Of a stretch of 64,000 nt of DNA, positions 1 to 9,372 are shown in pieces (position 1 is the stretch's first letter; each line of letters starts with the position of its first letter). Origin of the DNA: Clostridiales bacterium Firm_16 (GTDB lineage Bacteria > Bacillota > Clostridia > Saccharofermentanales > Saccharofermentanaceae); contig LVAV01000043.1 of assembly GCA_001604185.1 (NCBI GenBank), positions 62,001-126,000 of the forward strand, in the 5' to 3' direction. The translations under genes and the position numbers were made by a program. Below the pieces are notes generated by a model that did no database searches, was not told the origin of the DNA, and saw nothing but the letters and a program-made list of their open reading frames with translations.

Positions 1-167
1 CATGTAACAAGATGTGCTACAGTACGAACCATGCCGCGAATAGCCGGTGTATCTGTCTTCTCAACAGACTGTCCGATCTTCTTCAGACCGAGAGCAGCAA
101 CCGTTGCAGCCTGGTTTTTCTTAGATTTGTTGGTGCTCTTCACCAATGTAATCTTCAAATTAGCCAT
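1..167 (-). CDS. rpmD: 50S ribosomal protein L30, 3' end outside window
   Basis: Large-subunit protein L30. The 55 visible residues begin [11 protein letters not shown], follow the short L30 fold, and run off the window edge only a few residues before the usual end near 59. The start is the ATG behind a GGAGGTG ribosome binding site. It lies 16 nt behind rpsE and is the last visible gene of the spc part of the operon; rplO would be expected next. Identity is secure from both sequence and order. Confidence 0.93.
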   Translation of the reverse strand, partial: MANLKITLVKSTNKSKKNQAATVAALGLKKIGQSVEKTDTPAIRGMVRTVAHLVT

Positions 168-183
168 GTAAAGCACACCTCCA

Positions 184-681
184 TTACAGAATTTCTTCGG
201 TAGACTTGCCACGCAGACGTGCTACTTCTTCGAGAGAACGCATGCTCTTCAAGCCTTCCAGTGTTGCATTAACAACGTTGTTCGGGTTATTCGTACCCAG
301 AGACTTTGTACGGATATCCTTGATACCGCAAAGCTCACATACCGCACGGACAGGACCACCGGCGATGATACCGGTACCACTTGCAGCCGGCTTCATAACG
401 ATCTTACCGGCACCGAATACGCCGAAAGCCTCGTGAGGAATCGTGTTGCCGTCGAGAGGAACACTGATCATGTTCTTCTTGGCATCTTCGATACCCTTTC
501 TGATAGCATCCGGGATTTCAGCAGCCTTACCCAGGCCCTTACCAACGTGGCCATTCTCATCACCAACGATTACGAGGGCTGCGAAACGGAAGTTTCTACC
601 ACCTTTAACCGTCTTGGAAACACGTCCGATGTGGATGACTTTTTCTTTTAATTCGGATGTTGAATTCGGTTCAAAACCCAT
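184..681 (-). CDS. rpsE: 30S ribosomal protein S5
   Basis: Small-subunit protein S5, important for decoding accuracy. It is 165 aa, normal for the family. The N-terminal double-stranded RNA-binding domain (about residues 10-75) is recognisable by [17 protein letters not shown], and the C-terminal domain by the [13 protein letters not shown] stretch. The ATG sits behind an AGGAGGGATAA ribosome binding site. It lies between rplR and rpmD, the standard position. Confidence 0.97.
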   Translation of the reverse strand: MGFEPNSTSELKEKVIHIGRVSKTVKGGRNFRFAALVIVGDENGHVGKGLGKAAEIPDAIRKGIEDAKKNMISVPLDGNTIPHEAFGVFGAGKIVMKPAASGTGIIAGGPVRAVCELCGIKDIRTKSLGTNNPNNVVNATLEGLKSMRSLEEVARLRGKSTEEIL

Positions 682-698
682 CTTGTTATCCCTCCTAA

Positions 699-1067
699 TT
701 AGAATACCAGGCCAGCTTCACGAGCTGCCTCAGCTAAAGCTTCTACACGACCATGGAAAATGTATCCGCCTCTGTCGAAGACAACTTCTTTGATCTCCTT
801 AGCCAGAGCGCGCTCTGCAATCAACTTACCAACTGCAGCTGCACCTTCCTTGTTGCTTCCGTTAGCAATAGAAGCTTTCACTTCCTTATCTAATGTGGAG
901 GCACTTACCAATGTCTTGCCAGCCTCATCATCGATGATCTGAGCATAGATGTTTGTGTTACTTCTGAAAACGCACAGACGTGGACGTGCAGGGGTTCCGC
1001 TGATCTTTTTTCTTACGCGGACATGCTTTCTACGGCGAATAGCGTTCTTGTCAATCTTATTAATCAT
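699..1067 (-). CDS. rplR: 50S ribosomal protein L18
   Basis: L18 binds 5S rRNA together with L5 and L25 in the central protuberance. At 122 aa it has the usual length, with the basic N-terminus [14 protein letters not shown] and the C-terminal [24 protein letters not shown] block that is nearly invariant in the family. The ATG follows a GAAGGGGTG ribosome binding site, 18 nt behind rplF. Co-transcribed with the rest of the operon. Confidence 0.97.
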   Translation of the reverse strand: MINKIDKNAIRRRKHVRVRKKISGTPARPRLCVFRSNTNIYAQIIDDEAGKTLVSASTLDKEVKASIANGSNKEGAAAVGKLIAERALAKEIKEVVFDRGGYIFHGRVEALAEAAREAGLVF

Positions 1068-1085
1068 GCTTTTTCACCCCTTCAC

Positions 1086-1628
1086 TTACTTCTTAGCGCC
1101 AGTCTTACCTTCCTTGATGCGGACATATTCACCAACATATCTGATACCTTTGCCCTTATATGCATCCGGAAGTCTGAACGAACGGATCTTAGCGGCGGTC
1201 TCGCCAACTAACTGCTTGTCTGCACCCTTAACGACGATCTGGTTCTGAGCCGGAACATCAATAGTGATTCCTTCCGGTTCTTCCATCTCGATCGGGTGAG
1301 AATAACCAAGGTTGAATACAACCTTCTTACCCTGCTTTGCTGCTTTGTAACCAACACCCTGGATCTCGAGTTCCTTCTTGAAACCTTCGGAACAACCGAT
1401 AACCATGTTGTTGATAAGAGAACGTGTCAAACCATGCAAAGCCTTTACCTGCTTTTCATCGTTTGGTCTTGTTACAGTGATCACATTACCATCTACTGTA
1501 ACATTGATGGAAGGATGTACATTCAAAGAAAGTGTAGCGTCCTTACCCTTCACAGTGATGGTCTGACCATCCTGCTTTACTTCGAGCCCTGCCGGGATCG
1601 TGATCGGCATATTGCCAATTCTAGACAT
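1086..1628 (-). CDS. rplF: 50S ribosomal protein L6
   Basis: L6 sits near the factor-binding site of the large subunit. It is 180 aa with the two repeated alpha/beta domains; the second carries the family signature [16 protein letters not shown]. Start MSRIGNMPI is typical and follows an AGGAGGT ribosome binding site. The 70 nt gap between rpsH and this start is one of the longest in the operon but holds nothing I recognise. Confidence 0.97.
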   Translation of the reverse strand: MSRIGNMPITIPAGLEVKQDGQTITVKGKDATLSLNVHPSINVTVDGNVITVTRPNDEKQVKALHGLTRSLINNMVIGCSEGFKKELEIQGVGYKAAKQGKKVVFNLGYSHPIEMEEPEGITIDVPAQNQIVVKGADKQLVGETAAKIRSFRLPDAYKGKGIRYVGEYVRIKEGKTGAKK

Positions 1629-1698
1629 AACAATCTACCTCCTGCTCTTTAGATTGCGGAACGTCTCCGTTCCATTTCAGAGTTTATATGGTTTTAAA

Positions 1699-2094
1699 TT
1701 ACCAAACGTAAGCCATAACCTCGCCGCCCACGCCGAGCTTGCGAGCATTCTTATCTGTCATAACGCCCTTGGATGTGGAAATGATAGCAATACCCAGGCC
1801 GCCGAGAACCTTCGGGAGATTCTCCTTGTCCGCATATACGCGGAGACCAGGCTTAGAAATTCTCTGGATACCGGAAATAACGTGCTTCTTAGCAGCGTAC
1901 TTCAGAGTGATCTTGATCATTCCCTGCTTATCATCTTCGATCGTCTCGAAAGAAGCGATATAACCTTCATCTACTAAAATCTGTGCGATAGCCTTCTTCA
2001 AATTGGAAGCAGGAACCATTACTGTCGGATGACCGGCTGTACCTGCATTACGGATTCTTGTCAGCATATCTGCAATTGCATCTGTAATCTGCAT
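1699..2094 (-). CDS. rpsH: 30S ribosomal protein S8
   Basis: S8 is a primary 16S rRNA-binding protein and, in enteric bacteria, the translational regulator of the spc operon. It is 131 aa. The start [17 protein letters not shown] and the C-terminal [20 protein letters not shown] signature are clear. An AAGGAGGAAAACAT ribosome binding site precedes the ATG. Whether S8 regulates this operon cannot be told from sequence. Confidence 0.97.
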   Translation of the reverse strand: MQITDAIADMLTRIRNAGTAGHPTVMVPASNLKKAIAQILVDEGYIASFETIEDDKQGMIKITLKYAAKKHVISGIQRISKPGLRVYADKENLPKVLGGLGIAIISTSKGVMTDKNARKLGVGGEVMAYVW

Positions 2095-2121
2095 ATGTTT
2101 TCCTCCTTGTATCGTGCTATC

Positions 2122-2307
2122 TTACCAACTTGCCTTACGTACGCCCGGGATCTGTCCCTTATAAGCCAGATCACGGAAGCAGAGACGGCAAATACCGTAC
2201 TTGCGGATATAAGCATGCGGTCTGCCACAGAGCTTACAACGGTTGTGCTGCTGTACCTTAAACTTCGGTGCGCGCTGAGCCTTCAGTTTCATTGACGTTT
2301 TAGCCAT
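2122..2307 (-). CDS. rpsN: 30S ribosomal protein S14, zinc-binding type
   Basis: Short, zinc-binding form of S14 (61 aa). The paired motifs CKLCGRPH and CRLCFRDLA supply four cysteines for one zinc. This is the usual housekeeping form in Bacillota; zinc-free paralogues are longer and lack the cysteines. It lies between rplE and rpsH as expected, with an AGGAGG site just ahead of the ATG. Confidence 0.97.
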   Translation of the reverse strand: MAKTSMKLKAQRAPKFKVQQHNRCKLCGRPHAYIRKYGICRLCFRDLAYKGQIPGVRKASW

Positions 2308-2325
2308 ATTACTTACATCCTCCTA

Positions 2326-2865
2326 TTACTTACGGAACGGCATTCCGATGAGGGTAAGCAGAGAACGTGCTTCCTCGTCTGTCTTCGCCGTTGTAACGAT
2401 GATGATATCCATACCACGAACCTTGTCGACCTTATCGAAGTCGATTTCAGGGAACATCAGCTGTTCCTTGATACCCATTGCGTAGTTACCATGTCCATCG
2501 AAGGAGTTCGGATTAACGCCACGGAAGTCACGTACACGCGGAAGGGAGATGCTGATCAACTTATCGAGGAAGTTGTACATATTCTCACCACGAAGTGTTA
2601 CTTTGCAACCGATCTTCATGCCCTCTCTGAGTTTGAAAGCAGCAACGGACTTGGATGCAACTGTAGCAACAGGCTTCTGTCCACAAATGATTCCCATGTC
2701 ACGCATAGCATTCTCGAGAGCCTTCGGATTATCCTTGACCTCGCCGACACCCATGTTGAGAACGATCTTCTCAAGCTTCGGGATCTGCATGCAAGACTTA
2801 TACTTGAATGTCTCCTGCAAAGCAGGTGCAACTTCTTTTACATACTTGTCCTTTAATCTAGACAT
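2326..2865 (-). CDS. rplE: 50S ribosomal protein L5
   Basis: L5 binds 5S rRNA and contacts the P-site tRNA. It is 179 aa, normal length. Family signatures seen are [12 protein letters not shown] near residue 30, the GQKPV block, and [20 protein letters not shown] toward the C-terminus. The start is ATG with a GGAGGAG ribosome binding site that overlaps the end of rplX; only 3 nt separate the two genes, so translation is probably coupled. Confidence 0.97.
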   Translation of the reverse strand: MSRLKDKYVKEVAPALQETFKYKSCMQIPKLEKIVLNMGVGEVKDNPKALENAMRDMGIICGQKPVATVASKSVAAFKLREGMKIGCKVTLRGENMYNFLDKLISISLPRVRDFRGVNPNSFDGHGNYAMGIKEQLMFPEIDFDKVDKVRGMDIIIVTTAKTDEEARSLLTLIGMPFRK

Positions 2866-2868
2866 CGA

Positions 2869-3216
2869 TTACTCCTCCTTTGCCTTCTTGATCTGGTCGA
2901 TATCCGCACCGCACTTCTTGCAGACACGGAACTTGGCACCGTTAGCCTCAACTCTGTGACCAACACGTGTAGCCTTGCCGCACTTCGGGCAAACCAGCAT
3001 AACGTTGGAAGCATCGATGGATCCTTCCTTCTCTACGATGCCGGCCGGCTTGTTCTGGCCCTGAGCCTTCTGATGCTTCTTGACCATGTTTACGCCGGAA
3101 ACGAATACACGTCCGCTCTTCGGATCAGTCTTTACGACCTGGCCCTGAGAACCAGCGTCCTTACCTGTGATAACAACGACTTTGTCGTCCTTCTTTACAT
3201 GAATCTTACTAGCCAT
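2869..3216 (-). CDS. rplX: 50S ribosomal protein L24 with zinc ribbon
   Basis: L24 is an assembly initiator of the large subunit. It is 115 aa. An N-terminal KOW motif (residues about 9-35, KVVVITGKDAGSQGQV) is followed by a C-terminal ribbon with CPKC and CKKC pairs. Four-cysteine L24 is common in Bacillota and places a zinc site in this protein as well as in S14. An AGGAGG site precedes the ATG. Confidence 0.96.
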   Translation of the reverse strand: MASKIHVKKDDKVVVITGKDAGSQGQVVKTDPKSGRVFVSGVNMVKKHQKAQGQNKPAGIVEKEGSIDASNVMLVCPKCGKATRVGHRVEANGAKFRVCKKCGADIDQIKKAKEE

Positions 3217-3228
3217 TTGTCATCCTCC

Positions 3229-3597
3229 TTACAGAACTTCCGGAGCCAGAGAAAGGATCTTCATATAATCCTTATCACGGAGCTCTCTTGCGATAGGCCC
3301 AAAGATACGGGTTCCACGCGGGTTCTTGTCGTCCTTAATGATAACGGCAGCATTCTCATCGAACTTGATGTATGATCCGTCAGCTCTTCTTACGCCCTTC
3401 TTGGTGCGGACAACTACAGCGCGGACTACATCGCCCTTCTTAACCACGCCACCTGGAGTAGCGGTCTTAACAGAGCAGACGATCACATCACCGATATTCG
3501 CGTACTTTCTCCAAGAACCACCGAGCACCTTGATGCATGCCAGTTCTTTTGCGCCAGTATTATCCGCAGATCTTAATCTGGATTCTACTTGAATCAT
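3229..3597 (-). CDS. rplN: 50S ribosomal protein L14
   Basis: L14 forms a bridge to the small subunit. It is 122 aa and highly conserved: [18 protein letters not shown] at the start and the [13 protein letters not shown] block near the C-terminus. Start with an AAGGAGGAAATC ribosome binding site. The 34 nt between rpsQ and this gene is ordinary operon spacing. Confidence 0.97.
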   Translation of the reverse strand: MIQVESRLRSADNTGAKELACIKVLGGSWRKYANIGDVIVCSVKTATPGGVVKKGDVVRAVVVRTKKGVRRADGSYIKFDENAAVIIKDDKNPRGTRIFGPIARELRDKDYMKILSLAPEVL

Positions 3598-3631
3598 CTT
3601 GATTTCCTCCTTTACGTAATTCCCTTACGTA

Positions 3632-3889
3632 TTACTTCGCCTTCTCAATAATCTCGACCAGTCTCCAACGCTTATCGCGAGAAAGTGGGCGGGTCTCCAT
3701 TACCTTTACCTTGTCGCCGATGCCACAAGAATTCTCTTCATCGTGTGCCTTCAGCTTGTATGTTCTCTTCATGATCTTGCCGTACAGCGGGTGCTTAACG
3801 TGCTCAACCACGGAGACAACGATCGTCTTATCCATCTTGTCGGAACTTACGATACCGACACGAGTCTTTCTGAGATTACGCTCGCTCAT
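3632..3889 (-). CDS. rpsQ: 30S ribosomal protein S17
   Basis: S17 is a primary 16S rRNA-binding OB-fold protein. With the chosen start [12 protein letters not shown] it is 85 aa, the normal length. I chose this ATG because GGGAGA lies 7-8 nt ahead of it. An in-frame ATG 18 nt upstream overlaps the rpmC stop codon (TAATG) and would add six residues with little ribosome binding site of its own. Signature blocks KMDKTIVV and [16 protein letters not shown] are present. Confidence 0.96.
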   Translation of the reverse strand: MSERNLRKTRVGIVSSDKMDKTIVVSVVEHVKHPLYGKIMKRTYKLKAHDEENSCGIGDKVKVMETRPLSRDKRWRLVEIIEKAK

Positions 3890-3906
3890 GTGCTGTTCTC
3901 CCTTCA

Positions 3907-4104
3907 TTAATTAGCCTTAAGCTCTTGCTCACGGAGAATCGTGTTCACGCGAGCGATGTCACGCTTTACAGCACCGAGGCGCTGCGGGTTTTCGAGTTGA
4001 TTTGTCGCATGCTGGAAACGAAGCTTGAAGAGTTCGTCCTTCAATGCGAGCAATTCCTGCTGAAGTTCTTCTGCGGACTTCGAACGCAATTCTTTAGCCG
4101 TCAT
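3907..4104 (-). CDS. rpmC: 50S ribosomal protein L29
   Basis: L29 lies at the polypeptide exit tunnel and helps dock chaperones and SRP. It is 65 aa, all helical, starting [15 protein letters not shown] and carrying the family motif [20 protein letters not shown]. The start has a GAGGAGGAATC ribosome binding site lying inside the 3' end of rplP; the genes overlap by 11 nt, so translation is likely coupled. Confidence 0.96.
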   Translation of the reverse strand: MTAKELRSKSAEELQQELLALKDELFKLRFQHATNQLENPQRLGAVKRDIARVNTILREQELKAN

Positions 4105-4525
4105 TTTCAGATTCCTCCTCAACTTTCTTAATAAACTTCGTCTTGCAAGGAAGCTTATGTCCAGCAAGTCTCATTGCCTCACGGGCAACCTCTTCAGTTA
4201 CACCGGCGATCTCGAAAAGAACACGGCCCGGCTTAACTACTGCTACCCAGTACTCCGGAGAACCCTTACCGGAACCCATTCGAGTCTCAGCAGGCTTCTT
4301 TGTTACCGGCTTGTCAGGGAAGATCTTGATCCAGACCTTACCGCCTCTTTTTACGTAACGGTTGATAGCGATACGAGCAGCCTCGATCTGATTGGATGTG
4401 ATCCAGCACGGCTCTGTTGCGTACATACCGTAATCACCGTAAGCTACGAAATTACCTCTGGAAGCCTTACCGGTCAGACGGCCACGCTGCTGCTTTCTGT
4501 GCTTCACTCTCTTTGGAAGTAACAT
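4094..4525 (-). CDS. rplP: 50S ribosomal protein L16
   Basis: L16 binds near the A-site and is needed for late large-subunit assembly. It is 143 aa. Signatures: [16 protein letters not shown] at the start, the conserved [17 protein letters not shown] block and [19 protein letters not shown]. Its start codon overlaps the rpsC stop by one base (TAATG), so the genes are coupled. Confidence 0.97.
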   Translation of the reverse strand: MLLPKRVKHRKQQRGRLTGKASRGNFVAYGDYGMYATEPCWITSNQIEAARIAINRYVKRGGKVWIKIFPDKPVTKKPAETRMGSGKGSPEYWVAVVKPGRVLFEIAGVTEEVAREAMRLAGHKLPCKTKFIKKVEEESENDG

Positions 4526-5196
4526 TAAGCTTCGCCTCCTTCCACAACCTTGGCAGGCTTCTTAGCTGCCAGGACTTCGCCACGATATACCCAAACCTTT
4601 ACGCCGATACGACCGTACTGTGTGTTTGCCTCAGCAAAACCGTAGTCGATGTCAGCACGCAGTGTCTGCAGCGGGATAGTACCCTCGTGGTATGTCTCGG
4701 AACGAGCGATTTCTGCGCCACCCAGACGGCCGGAGCAGGAAGTCTTGATACCCTTCGCACCGCTCTTGATCGTACGGGACATAGCCATCTTCATTGCACG
4801 ACGGAAAGAAACACGTCTCTCCAGCTGCTGTGCGATGCTCTCAGCAACGAGCTGCGCGTTAGCGTCCACGTTCTTGATCTCACGAACGTCTACGAAGAAA
4901 TTCTTCTTAAACTTCTTCTGAAGCTTCTTCTTGAAATCCTCAATGCCAGCACCCTGACGGCCGATGATGATACCCGGCTTAGCAGCATTGATGATGATAG
5001 ATGTCTTGTCTGCACCCTTACGCTCGATCTCGATGGTCGAAACACCTGCAGCGAAGCACTCTTTCTTTACAAAATCACGGATTTGCTTGTCTTCAACGAG
5101 GAAATCGCTGAATGTCTTCTTGTCAGCATACCAACGAGTATCCCACTCTTTGATAACACCAACACGTAATCCATGTGGATTTACCTTCTGGCCCAT
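4525..5196 (-). CDS. rpsC: 30S ribosomal protein S3
   Basis: S3 lines the mRNA entry channel. It is 223 aa with an N-terminal KH domain (about residues 40-108, containing [17 protein letters not shown]) and the C-terminal S3 domain with [13 protein letters not shown]. Start [11 protein letters not shown] is invariant in the family. AAGGAGGAAT ribosome binding site. The C-terminal tail after residue 205 is short and basic, as usual. Confidence 0.97.
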   Translation of the reverse strand: MGQKVNPHGLRVGVIKEWDTRWYADKKTFSDFLVEDKQIRDFVKKECFAAGVSTIEIERKGADKTSIIINAAKPGIIIGRQGAGIEDFKKKLQKKFKKNFFVDVREIKNVDANAQLVAESIAQQLERRVSFRRAMKMAMSRTIKSGAKGIKTSCSGRLGGAEIARSETYHEGTIPLQTLRADIDYGFAEANTQYGRIGVKVWVYRGEVLAAKKPAKVVEGGEA

Positions 5197-5209
5197 TCTT
5201 TATTCCTCC

Positions 5210-5686
5210 TTATACTCTTTCCTTGAGAACTACCGTTACGTGGCTAGATCTCTTGTTAATGCGTGACGCGGATCCTCTTGCTCTCGGGATGAAGCGCTTC
5301 AGGATCGGACCCTGATCTGCATATGCATCAACAACATAAAGGCTGCTCTTGGACAGGTTATTGTTGTTAACAGCATTTGCTTCTGCGGACTTCAGTGCCT
5401 TCTTGAGGATCGGAGAAGCGGCTTTCGGAGTATAGTCCAGAATAGCATATGCTTCATCAAGATCCTTGCCCTTGATCAGGTCAGCTACGACCTTTACCTT
5501 ACGAGGGCTGATACGAACATATTTTGCGGTCGCCTTGCCCAGATCCTTGCCGATACCCAGCAGCTTCTTCTGCTTCTTTGTAAGGATCGGGTTCTTCGCG
5601 CTCTTCTTGGCCTGCTTGCCGTAAGCTTCGAGGATCGTGTCGCGATTCGCTTCAATATAGTCTTTGGTTAATTTAACTTTTTCCAC
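5210..5686 (-). CDS. rplV: 50S ribosomal protein L22 with long N-terminal extension
   Basis: L22 lines the exit tunnel through a long beta hairpin. The family core begins at [14 protein letters not shown] near residue 51 and ends with the conserved [15 protein letters not shown]. With the GTG start chosen here the protein is 158 aa, against about 110 for typical L22, so about 50 lysine-rich residues precede the core. GTG was preferred because AAGGAGG lies 7 nt ahead; an in-frame ATG 18 nt further up lies inside that ribosome binding site region. The extension is in frame and shows no sign of being an artefact. Confidence 0.95.
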   Translation of the reverse strand: MEKVKLTKDYIEANRDTILEAYGKQAKKSAKNPILTKKQKKLLGIGKDLGKATAKYVRISPRKVKVVADLIKGKDLDEAYAILDYTPKAASPILKKALKSAEANAVNNNNLSKSSLYVVDAYADQGPILKRFIPRARGSASRINKRSSHVTVVLKERV

Positions 5687-5713
5687 TATTGTTTCCTCCT
5701 TCAAAGCTTACGA

Positions 5714-5992
5714 TCACTTACCACCGGATGACTTCTCACCGGCATGACCTCTAAAGGTTCTTGTCGGAGCAAATTCACCCAACTTGTGACCGATCATTTC
5801 CTCTACGACATATACCGGAACATGTCTTCTGCCGTCATAAACAGCGATCGTGTGTCCGACCATCTCAGGATAGATCGTGGAAGCGCGAGACCAAGTCTGT
5901 ACAACCTTTTTCTCATTCGCTGCATTCATTGCGTTGATTTTCTTCATCAGGGCATCCTGTACGAAATAACCCTTCTTGGTTGATCTACTCAT
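5714..5992 (-). CDS. rpsS: 30S ribosomal protein S19
   Basis: S19 contacts 16S rRNA helices in the head and the A-site finger. It is 92 aa with the family blocks [29 protein letters not shown] and [16 protein letters not shown]. Ordinary length and position between rplV and rplB. Confidence 0.97.
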   Translation of the reverse strand: MSRSTKKGYFVQDALMKKINAMNAANEKKVVQTWSRASTIYPEMVGHTIAVYDGRRHVPVYVVEEMIGHKLGEFAPTRTFRGHAGEKSSGGK

Positions 5993-6010
5993 TTTGGTTC
6001 CTCCCTTCCT

Positions 6011-6838
6011 TTACTTTCTACCCTTAACAATGTACTTGTTAGACTGCTTCTTCTTGTTTCTTGTCTTCTTACCAAGAGTCGGAACACCCCAAGGTGTAAC
6101 AGGACCCGGAAGACCGATCGGGGACTTACCTTCACCACCACCGTGCGGGTGATCGTTCGGGTTCATAACAACACCACGTACAGCAGGACGTACGCCCATG
6201 TGACGATGACGACCGGCTTTACCGATGGCGATGTTCTCGTGCTCGTTGTTGCCTACAACACCGATTGTTGCACGGCAGTTAACGGAAACCATACGAACCT
6301 CGCCGGAAGGGAGACGGATCTGTGCGAAGTCGCCTTCCTTAGCCATCAGCTGTGCGCCGGCACCAGCCGTACGAACCAGCTGAGCGCCCTTACCAGGCTT
6401 CAGCTCTACATTATGGATCATTGTACCTACCGGGATGTTCACGATAGGAAGTGTGTTACCTGCAACGATATCTGCATTTGCGCCGGACTCAACCTTATCG
6501 CCGACCTTCAGACCCTGCGGAGCCAGGATATAAGCCTTAGCGCCGTCAGCGTACTGAATCAGAGCGATAAATGCTGTACGGTTCGGATCGTACTCAAGTG
6601 CAACTACTGTTGCCGGGATGCCATCTTTTGTTCTCTTCCAGTCGATCACGCGGATCTTACGACGGTTGCCGCCACCGATGTGACGAACTGTGATACGTCC
6701 GTAAGAGTTGCGTCCGCCTGACTTGCCGCTTGCAACGACCAGACTCTTCTCGGGCTTCTTCTTAGTAAGAGAAGAAAAGTCCGCAACAGTCATGTTTCGT
6801 CTTGCGGGAGAAGTTGGATTAAAAGTCTTTACTGCCAT
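6011..6838 (-). CDS. rplB: 50S ribosomal protein L2
   Basis: L2 is essential for subunit joining and peptidyl-transferase function. It is 275 aa. The N-terminal OB-fold domain (about 40-120) and the C-terminal SH3-like domain are present, including the invariant block [19 protein letters not shown] whose histidine is implicated in peptidyl transfer. Start [14 protein letters not shown] is typical, behind AAGGAGTG. Confidence 0.98.
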   Translation of the reverse strand: MAVKTFNPTSPARRNMTVADFSSLTKKKPEKSLVVASGKSGGRNSYGRITVRHIGGGNRRKIRVIDWKRTKDGIPATVVALEYDPNRTAFIALIQYADGAKAYILAPQGLKVGDKVESGANADIVAGNTLPIVNIPVGTMIHNVELKPGKGAQLVRTAGAGAQLMAKEGDFAQIRLPSGEVRMVSVNCRATIGVVGNNEHENIAIGKAGRHRHMGVRPAVRGVVMNPNDHPHGGGEGKSPIGLPGPVTPWGVPTLGKKTRNKKKQSNKYIVKGRK

Positions 6839-6866
6839 TCTCTCTTCACTCCTTTTCCATCAGGCC

Positions 6867-7223
6867 TTACTGGCCGATTCCAAATTCTTCGATTGCTGTC
6901 TTATACTTCTTGGCAGACTTGGTTTCCTTGCCGCCCTTAGCGAGATAAGACGATTCCTTAGCTTCCATATCGATGGTAACTACTGCCTTCTTCCAGGAAG
7001 GAGTAACACCCTCTACATAGCGCTGTCTCTTAACCTTACCGTCAACGTTTACTGTGTTGACTGCAACGACCTTCACTTCGAAAAGCTTCTCAACAGCGTT
7101 CTTTACGTCTGTCTTTGTAGCTGTCTTGGCAACTTCGAATGTGTACTTGCCGACTGCTGCATCATAAGAGCTCTTCTCTGTGATGATCGGCTTAATGATG
7201 ATATCCTGTGGTGCCTTGCTCAT
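6867..7223 (-). CDS. rplW: 50S ribosomal protein L23
   Basis: L23 sits at the tunnel exit and is the docking site for trigger factor and SRP. At 118 aa it is about 20 residues longer than the E. coli protein; the extra residues form a C-terminal tail ending in YKTAIEEFGIGQ. Core signatures IIKPIITEKS and YTFEVAKTATKTDVK are clear. The ATG overlaps the rplD stop by 4 nt (ATGA), implying coupled translation. Confidence 0.97.
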   Translation of the reverse strand: MSKAPQDIIIKPIITEKSSYDAAVGKYTFEVAKTATKTDVKNAVEKLFEVKVVAVNTVNVDGKVKRQRYVEGVTPSWKKAVVTIDMEAKESSYLAKGGKETKSAKKYKTAIEEFGIGQ

Positions 7224-7843
7224 ACATACACCTCCATAATCTTCTCAGCAGCTTCCTTAGACATGATGAAGGAATCATGCTTCAGGATGTCAAATACGTT
7301 GATCGTGTTAACGAAAGCTGTCTTAACTGTAGGGATGTTTCTTGCAGACTTCTCAACGTTCTCGTTCTTTCCTTCAAGAACTACCAGAGCGGTATCCTCA
7401 ACCTTGATTGCCTTCAAGAATTCAACCATGTTCTTTGTCTTCATAGAATCGAAGTTCAGACCCTCGATAACGAATACCTTGGAATCTGCCATCTTGGAAG
7501 AGAATGCAGACTTCATTGCCAGACGTCTGATCTTCTTCGGTACTGTGTAGCTGTAATCTCTCGGCTTAGGCCCAAAGATGATTCCGCCGCCAACATACTG
7601 AGCAGAACGTGTAGAACCATGACGAGCACGACCTGTACCCTTCTGACGATACGGACGCTTGCCGCCGCCTCTGACTTCGCTTCTTGTCTTTGTGGAATGT
7701 GTGCCCTGACGACGGTTAGCCAGCATGTTGAGAACAACAGCGCGCATCGCAGACTGATTCGGTTCGATACCGAAGATCGAATCAGCAAGATCCATCGATC
7801 CTACAACGGCTCCACTAAGATTTAAAATATCAATATTAGCCAT
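7220..7843 (-). CDS. rplD: 50S ribosomal protein L4
   Basis: L4 lines the exit tunnel; in gamma-proteobacteria it also represses its own operon. It is 207 aa. The extended loop contains the signature TRSEVRGGGKRPYRQKGTGR, and the globular domain continues to the C-terminus. The ATG has an AGGAGGAACT ribosome binding site. No L4-type leader structure can be asserted for this operon from sequence alone. Confidence 0.97.
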   Translation of the reverse strand: MANIDILNLSGAVVGSMDLADSIFGIEPNQSAMRAVVLNMLANRRQGTHSTKTRSEVRGGGKRPYRQKGTGRARHGSTRSAQYVGGGIIFGPKPRDYSYTVPKKIRRLAMKSAFSSKMADSKVFVIEGLNFDSMKTKNMVEFLKAIKVEDTALVVLEGKNENVEKSARNIPTVKTAFVNTINVFDILKHDSFIMSKEAAEKIMEVYV

Positions 7844-7868
7844 TTCTTAGTTCCTCCTTGTCCTCAAA

Positions 7869-8498
7869 TTACTTAGCCTTAACAGACGACGTGATGGTCA
7901 CGATGCCGCCCTTAGGACCCGGAACCGCGCCCTTGAGAACGAGGATTCCTCTTTCGCCGTCAACACTGACGACCGTCAGATTCTGAACTGTGCAGTTTAC
8001 AGCACCCATATGACCAGGCATCTTCTTGCCAGGCAGTACACGAGCCGGTGTGGAGTTAGCACCCAGAGAACCAACACGTCTGTGGTACATGGAACCGTGT
8101 CCGTCCGGACCACCCTTCTGGCCGTGACGCTTGATGTTACCCTGGTAACCTTTACCCTTGGAAACACCGCTTACATCAACGTGATCACCAACATTGAGCA
8201 TGTCGGAAACCTTGATTTCCTGACCGAGGCTGTAGTCTTCCTCTGTCTTAAACTCACGGATAGTACGCTTTAAGCTTACCTCTGCCTTTGCGAACTGTCC
8301 CTTGTCCGGCTTATTTACCAGCTTCTCGCGAATGTCACCTGTAGCGACCTTCACAGCCTTGTAGCCGTCTTTCTCTACCGTCTTATTCTGAATTACAAAC
8401 ATCGGGTTGCATTCAATGACGGTTGCCGGAACTGCCAGTCCACTCTCATCGAAGAGCTGTGTCATGCCGGCTTTCTTGCCAAGTACGAACTTTGTCAT
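7869..8498 (-). CDS. rplC: 50S ribosomal protein L3
   Basis: L3 is an early assembly protein near the peptidyl-transferase centre. It is 209 aa. The conserved loop KGKGYQGNIKRHGQKGGPDG and the GSLGANSTPARVLPGKKMPGH block identify it. Start MTKFVLGKKAGMTQLF follows an AGGAGGAATT ribosome binding site. The 105 nt between rpsJ and this gene is longer than most gaps in the operon and shows no terminator. Confidence 0.97.
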   Translation of the reverse strand: MTKFVLGKKAGMTQLFDESGLAVPATVIECNPMFVIQNKTVEKDGYKAVKVATGDIREKLVNKPDKGQFAKAEVSLKRTIREFKTEEDYSLGQEIKVSDMLNVGDHVDVSGVSKGKGYQGNIKRHGQKGGPDGHGSMYHRRVGSLGANSTPARVLPGKKMPGHMGAVNCTVQNLTVVSVDGERGILVLKGAVPGPKGGIVTITSSVKAK

Positions 8499-8603
8499 TT
8501 CTTAATTCCTCCTATTTAGGTTATTGGTTCGCGATTTCTAGTCCGCGAACATGACCTCCGCATATCCTGCCGCTTGACTTTCAACAGGACGCGGAAAAAG
8601 CCT

Positions 8604-8915
8604 TTAAGCCTTGAGCTCAATGCTCACGCCTGCAGGCATGTCAAGCTTCATCAATGCATCAACAGTCTTCTGGTTCGGCGCAAAAATGTCGATAAGACGC
8701 TTATGCGTACGAAGTTCAAACTGCTCACGGGAATCCTTGTACTTATGAGGAGAACGCAGGATAGTTGTGATCTCTTTCTCTGTCGGGAGCGGGATCGGAC
8801 CGGAGAAGCTTGCACCTGTTCTGGTGACTGTCTCTACGATACGTGCTGCGCTCTGGTCAAGGAGCTCGTGATCATAAGCCTTAAGCTTAATTCTGATCTT
8901 TTGGTTTGTTGCCAT
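8604..8915 (-). CDS. rpsJ: 30S ribosomal protein S10 (NusE)
   Basis: S10 is a 16S rRNA-binding protein and, as NusE, a partner of NusB and NusG in transcription antitermination. It is 103 aa. Start [20 protein letters not shown] was chosen because GGAGGAATCAAAC lies just ahead and the family starts here; the frame stays open a further 46 codons upstream without support. The loop [20 protein letters not shown] is typical. It is the first gene of the S10/spc operon. Confidence 0.97.
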   Translation of the reverse strand: MATNQKIRIKLKAYDHELLDQSAARIVETVTRTGASFSGPIPLPTEKEITTILRSPHKYKDSREQFELRTHKRLIDIFAPNQKTVDALMKLDMPAGVSIELKA

Positions 8916-9182
8916 GTTTGATTCCTCCAAATTCATCGCTGTTTTTTTCTTCACCCTGTCCAGCGTTTCTCTTGAGCCCATCATAAAACCCAGGAGACCA
9001 GTTACCGCAGCATACGGCACTTTGGGCCTGGGCATGTGTTCTACAAAACACACGCTGTGACTTCAGGTTATCGCCGGGAATCTTTGTCCCCGACTGCTCC
9101 GTCTAAGTTACCCGCTTCTTAAGCACAGCCGCTCAATATGCGGCAATCTCAGACTTCTTCGCTACGCGCACAAAGTCGCGCA
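8916..9182 (-). promoter_or_regulatory. 5' leader of the S10 operon, structured
   Basis: This is the stretch between the inferred start of transcription and rpsJ, about 267 nt. It is richer in GC than other intergenic DNA here and contains several short inverted repeats, for example GCCGC/GCGGC arms at 9128-9144 and GTGTTTTGTAGAACAC at about 9037-9052. No open reading frame with a good ribosome binding site is seen. The length and base pairing suggest a structured leader, possibly a ribosomal-protein regulatory element; that part is inference. Confidence 0.5.
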
Positions 9183-9188
9183 GGAAAG

Positions 9189-9217
9189 AGTATACTCCAT
9201 AAGTCAAGCGAATGCAA
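9189..9217 (-). promoter_or_regulatory. Probable promoter of the S10 operon
   Basis: On the minus strand a -35 TTGCAT and a -10 TATACT are separated by exactly 17 bp, which predicts transcription starting near 9182. No other good sigma-A-like site is seen in the 450 bp region upstream of rpsJ. The plus-strand part (9220-9372) is AT-rich and must carry the promoter of the divergent membrane protein gene; TACAAT at 9321-9326 is a possible -10 without a good -35. Confidence 0.65.
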
Positions 9218-9372
9218 GCATAAATATCTAGAAATGCAAGATTTTTTCGTATTTCTACGTTTTTTCTCATTTTCTCCGTCAAAACCGGTAATTTCTCTTT
9301 ATTTATTTACCTGTTCCACATACAATGTAGGCAAACGGGGGAAATATATTTCGGTATTATATAGGAGCGATT

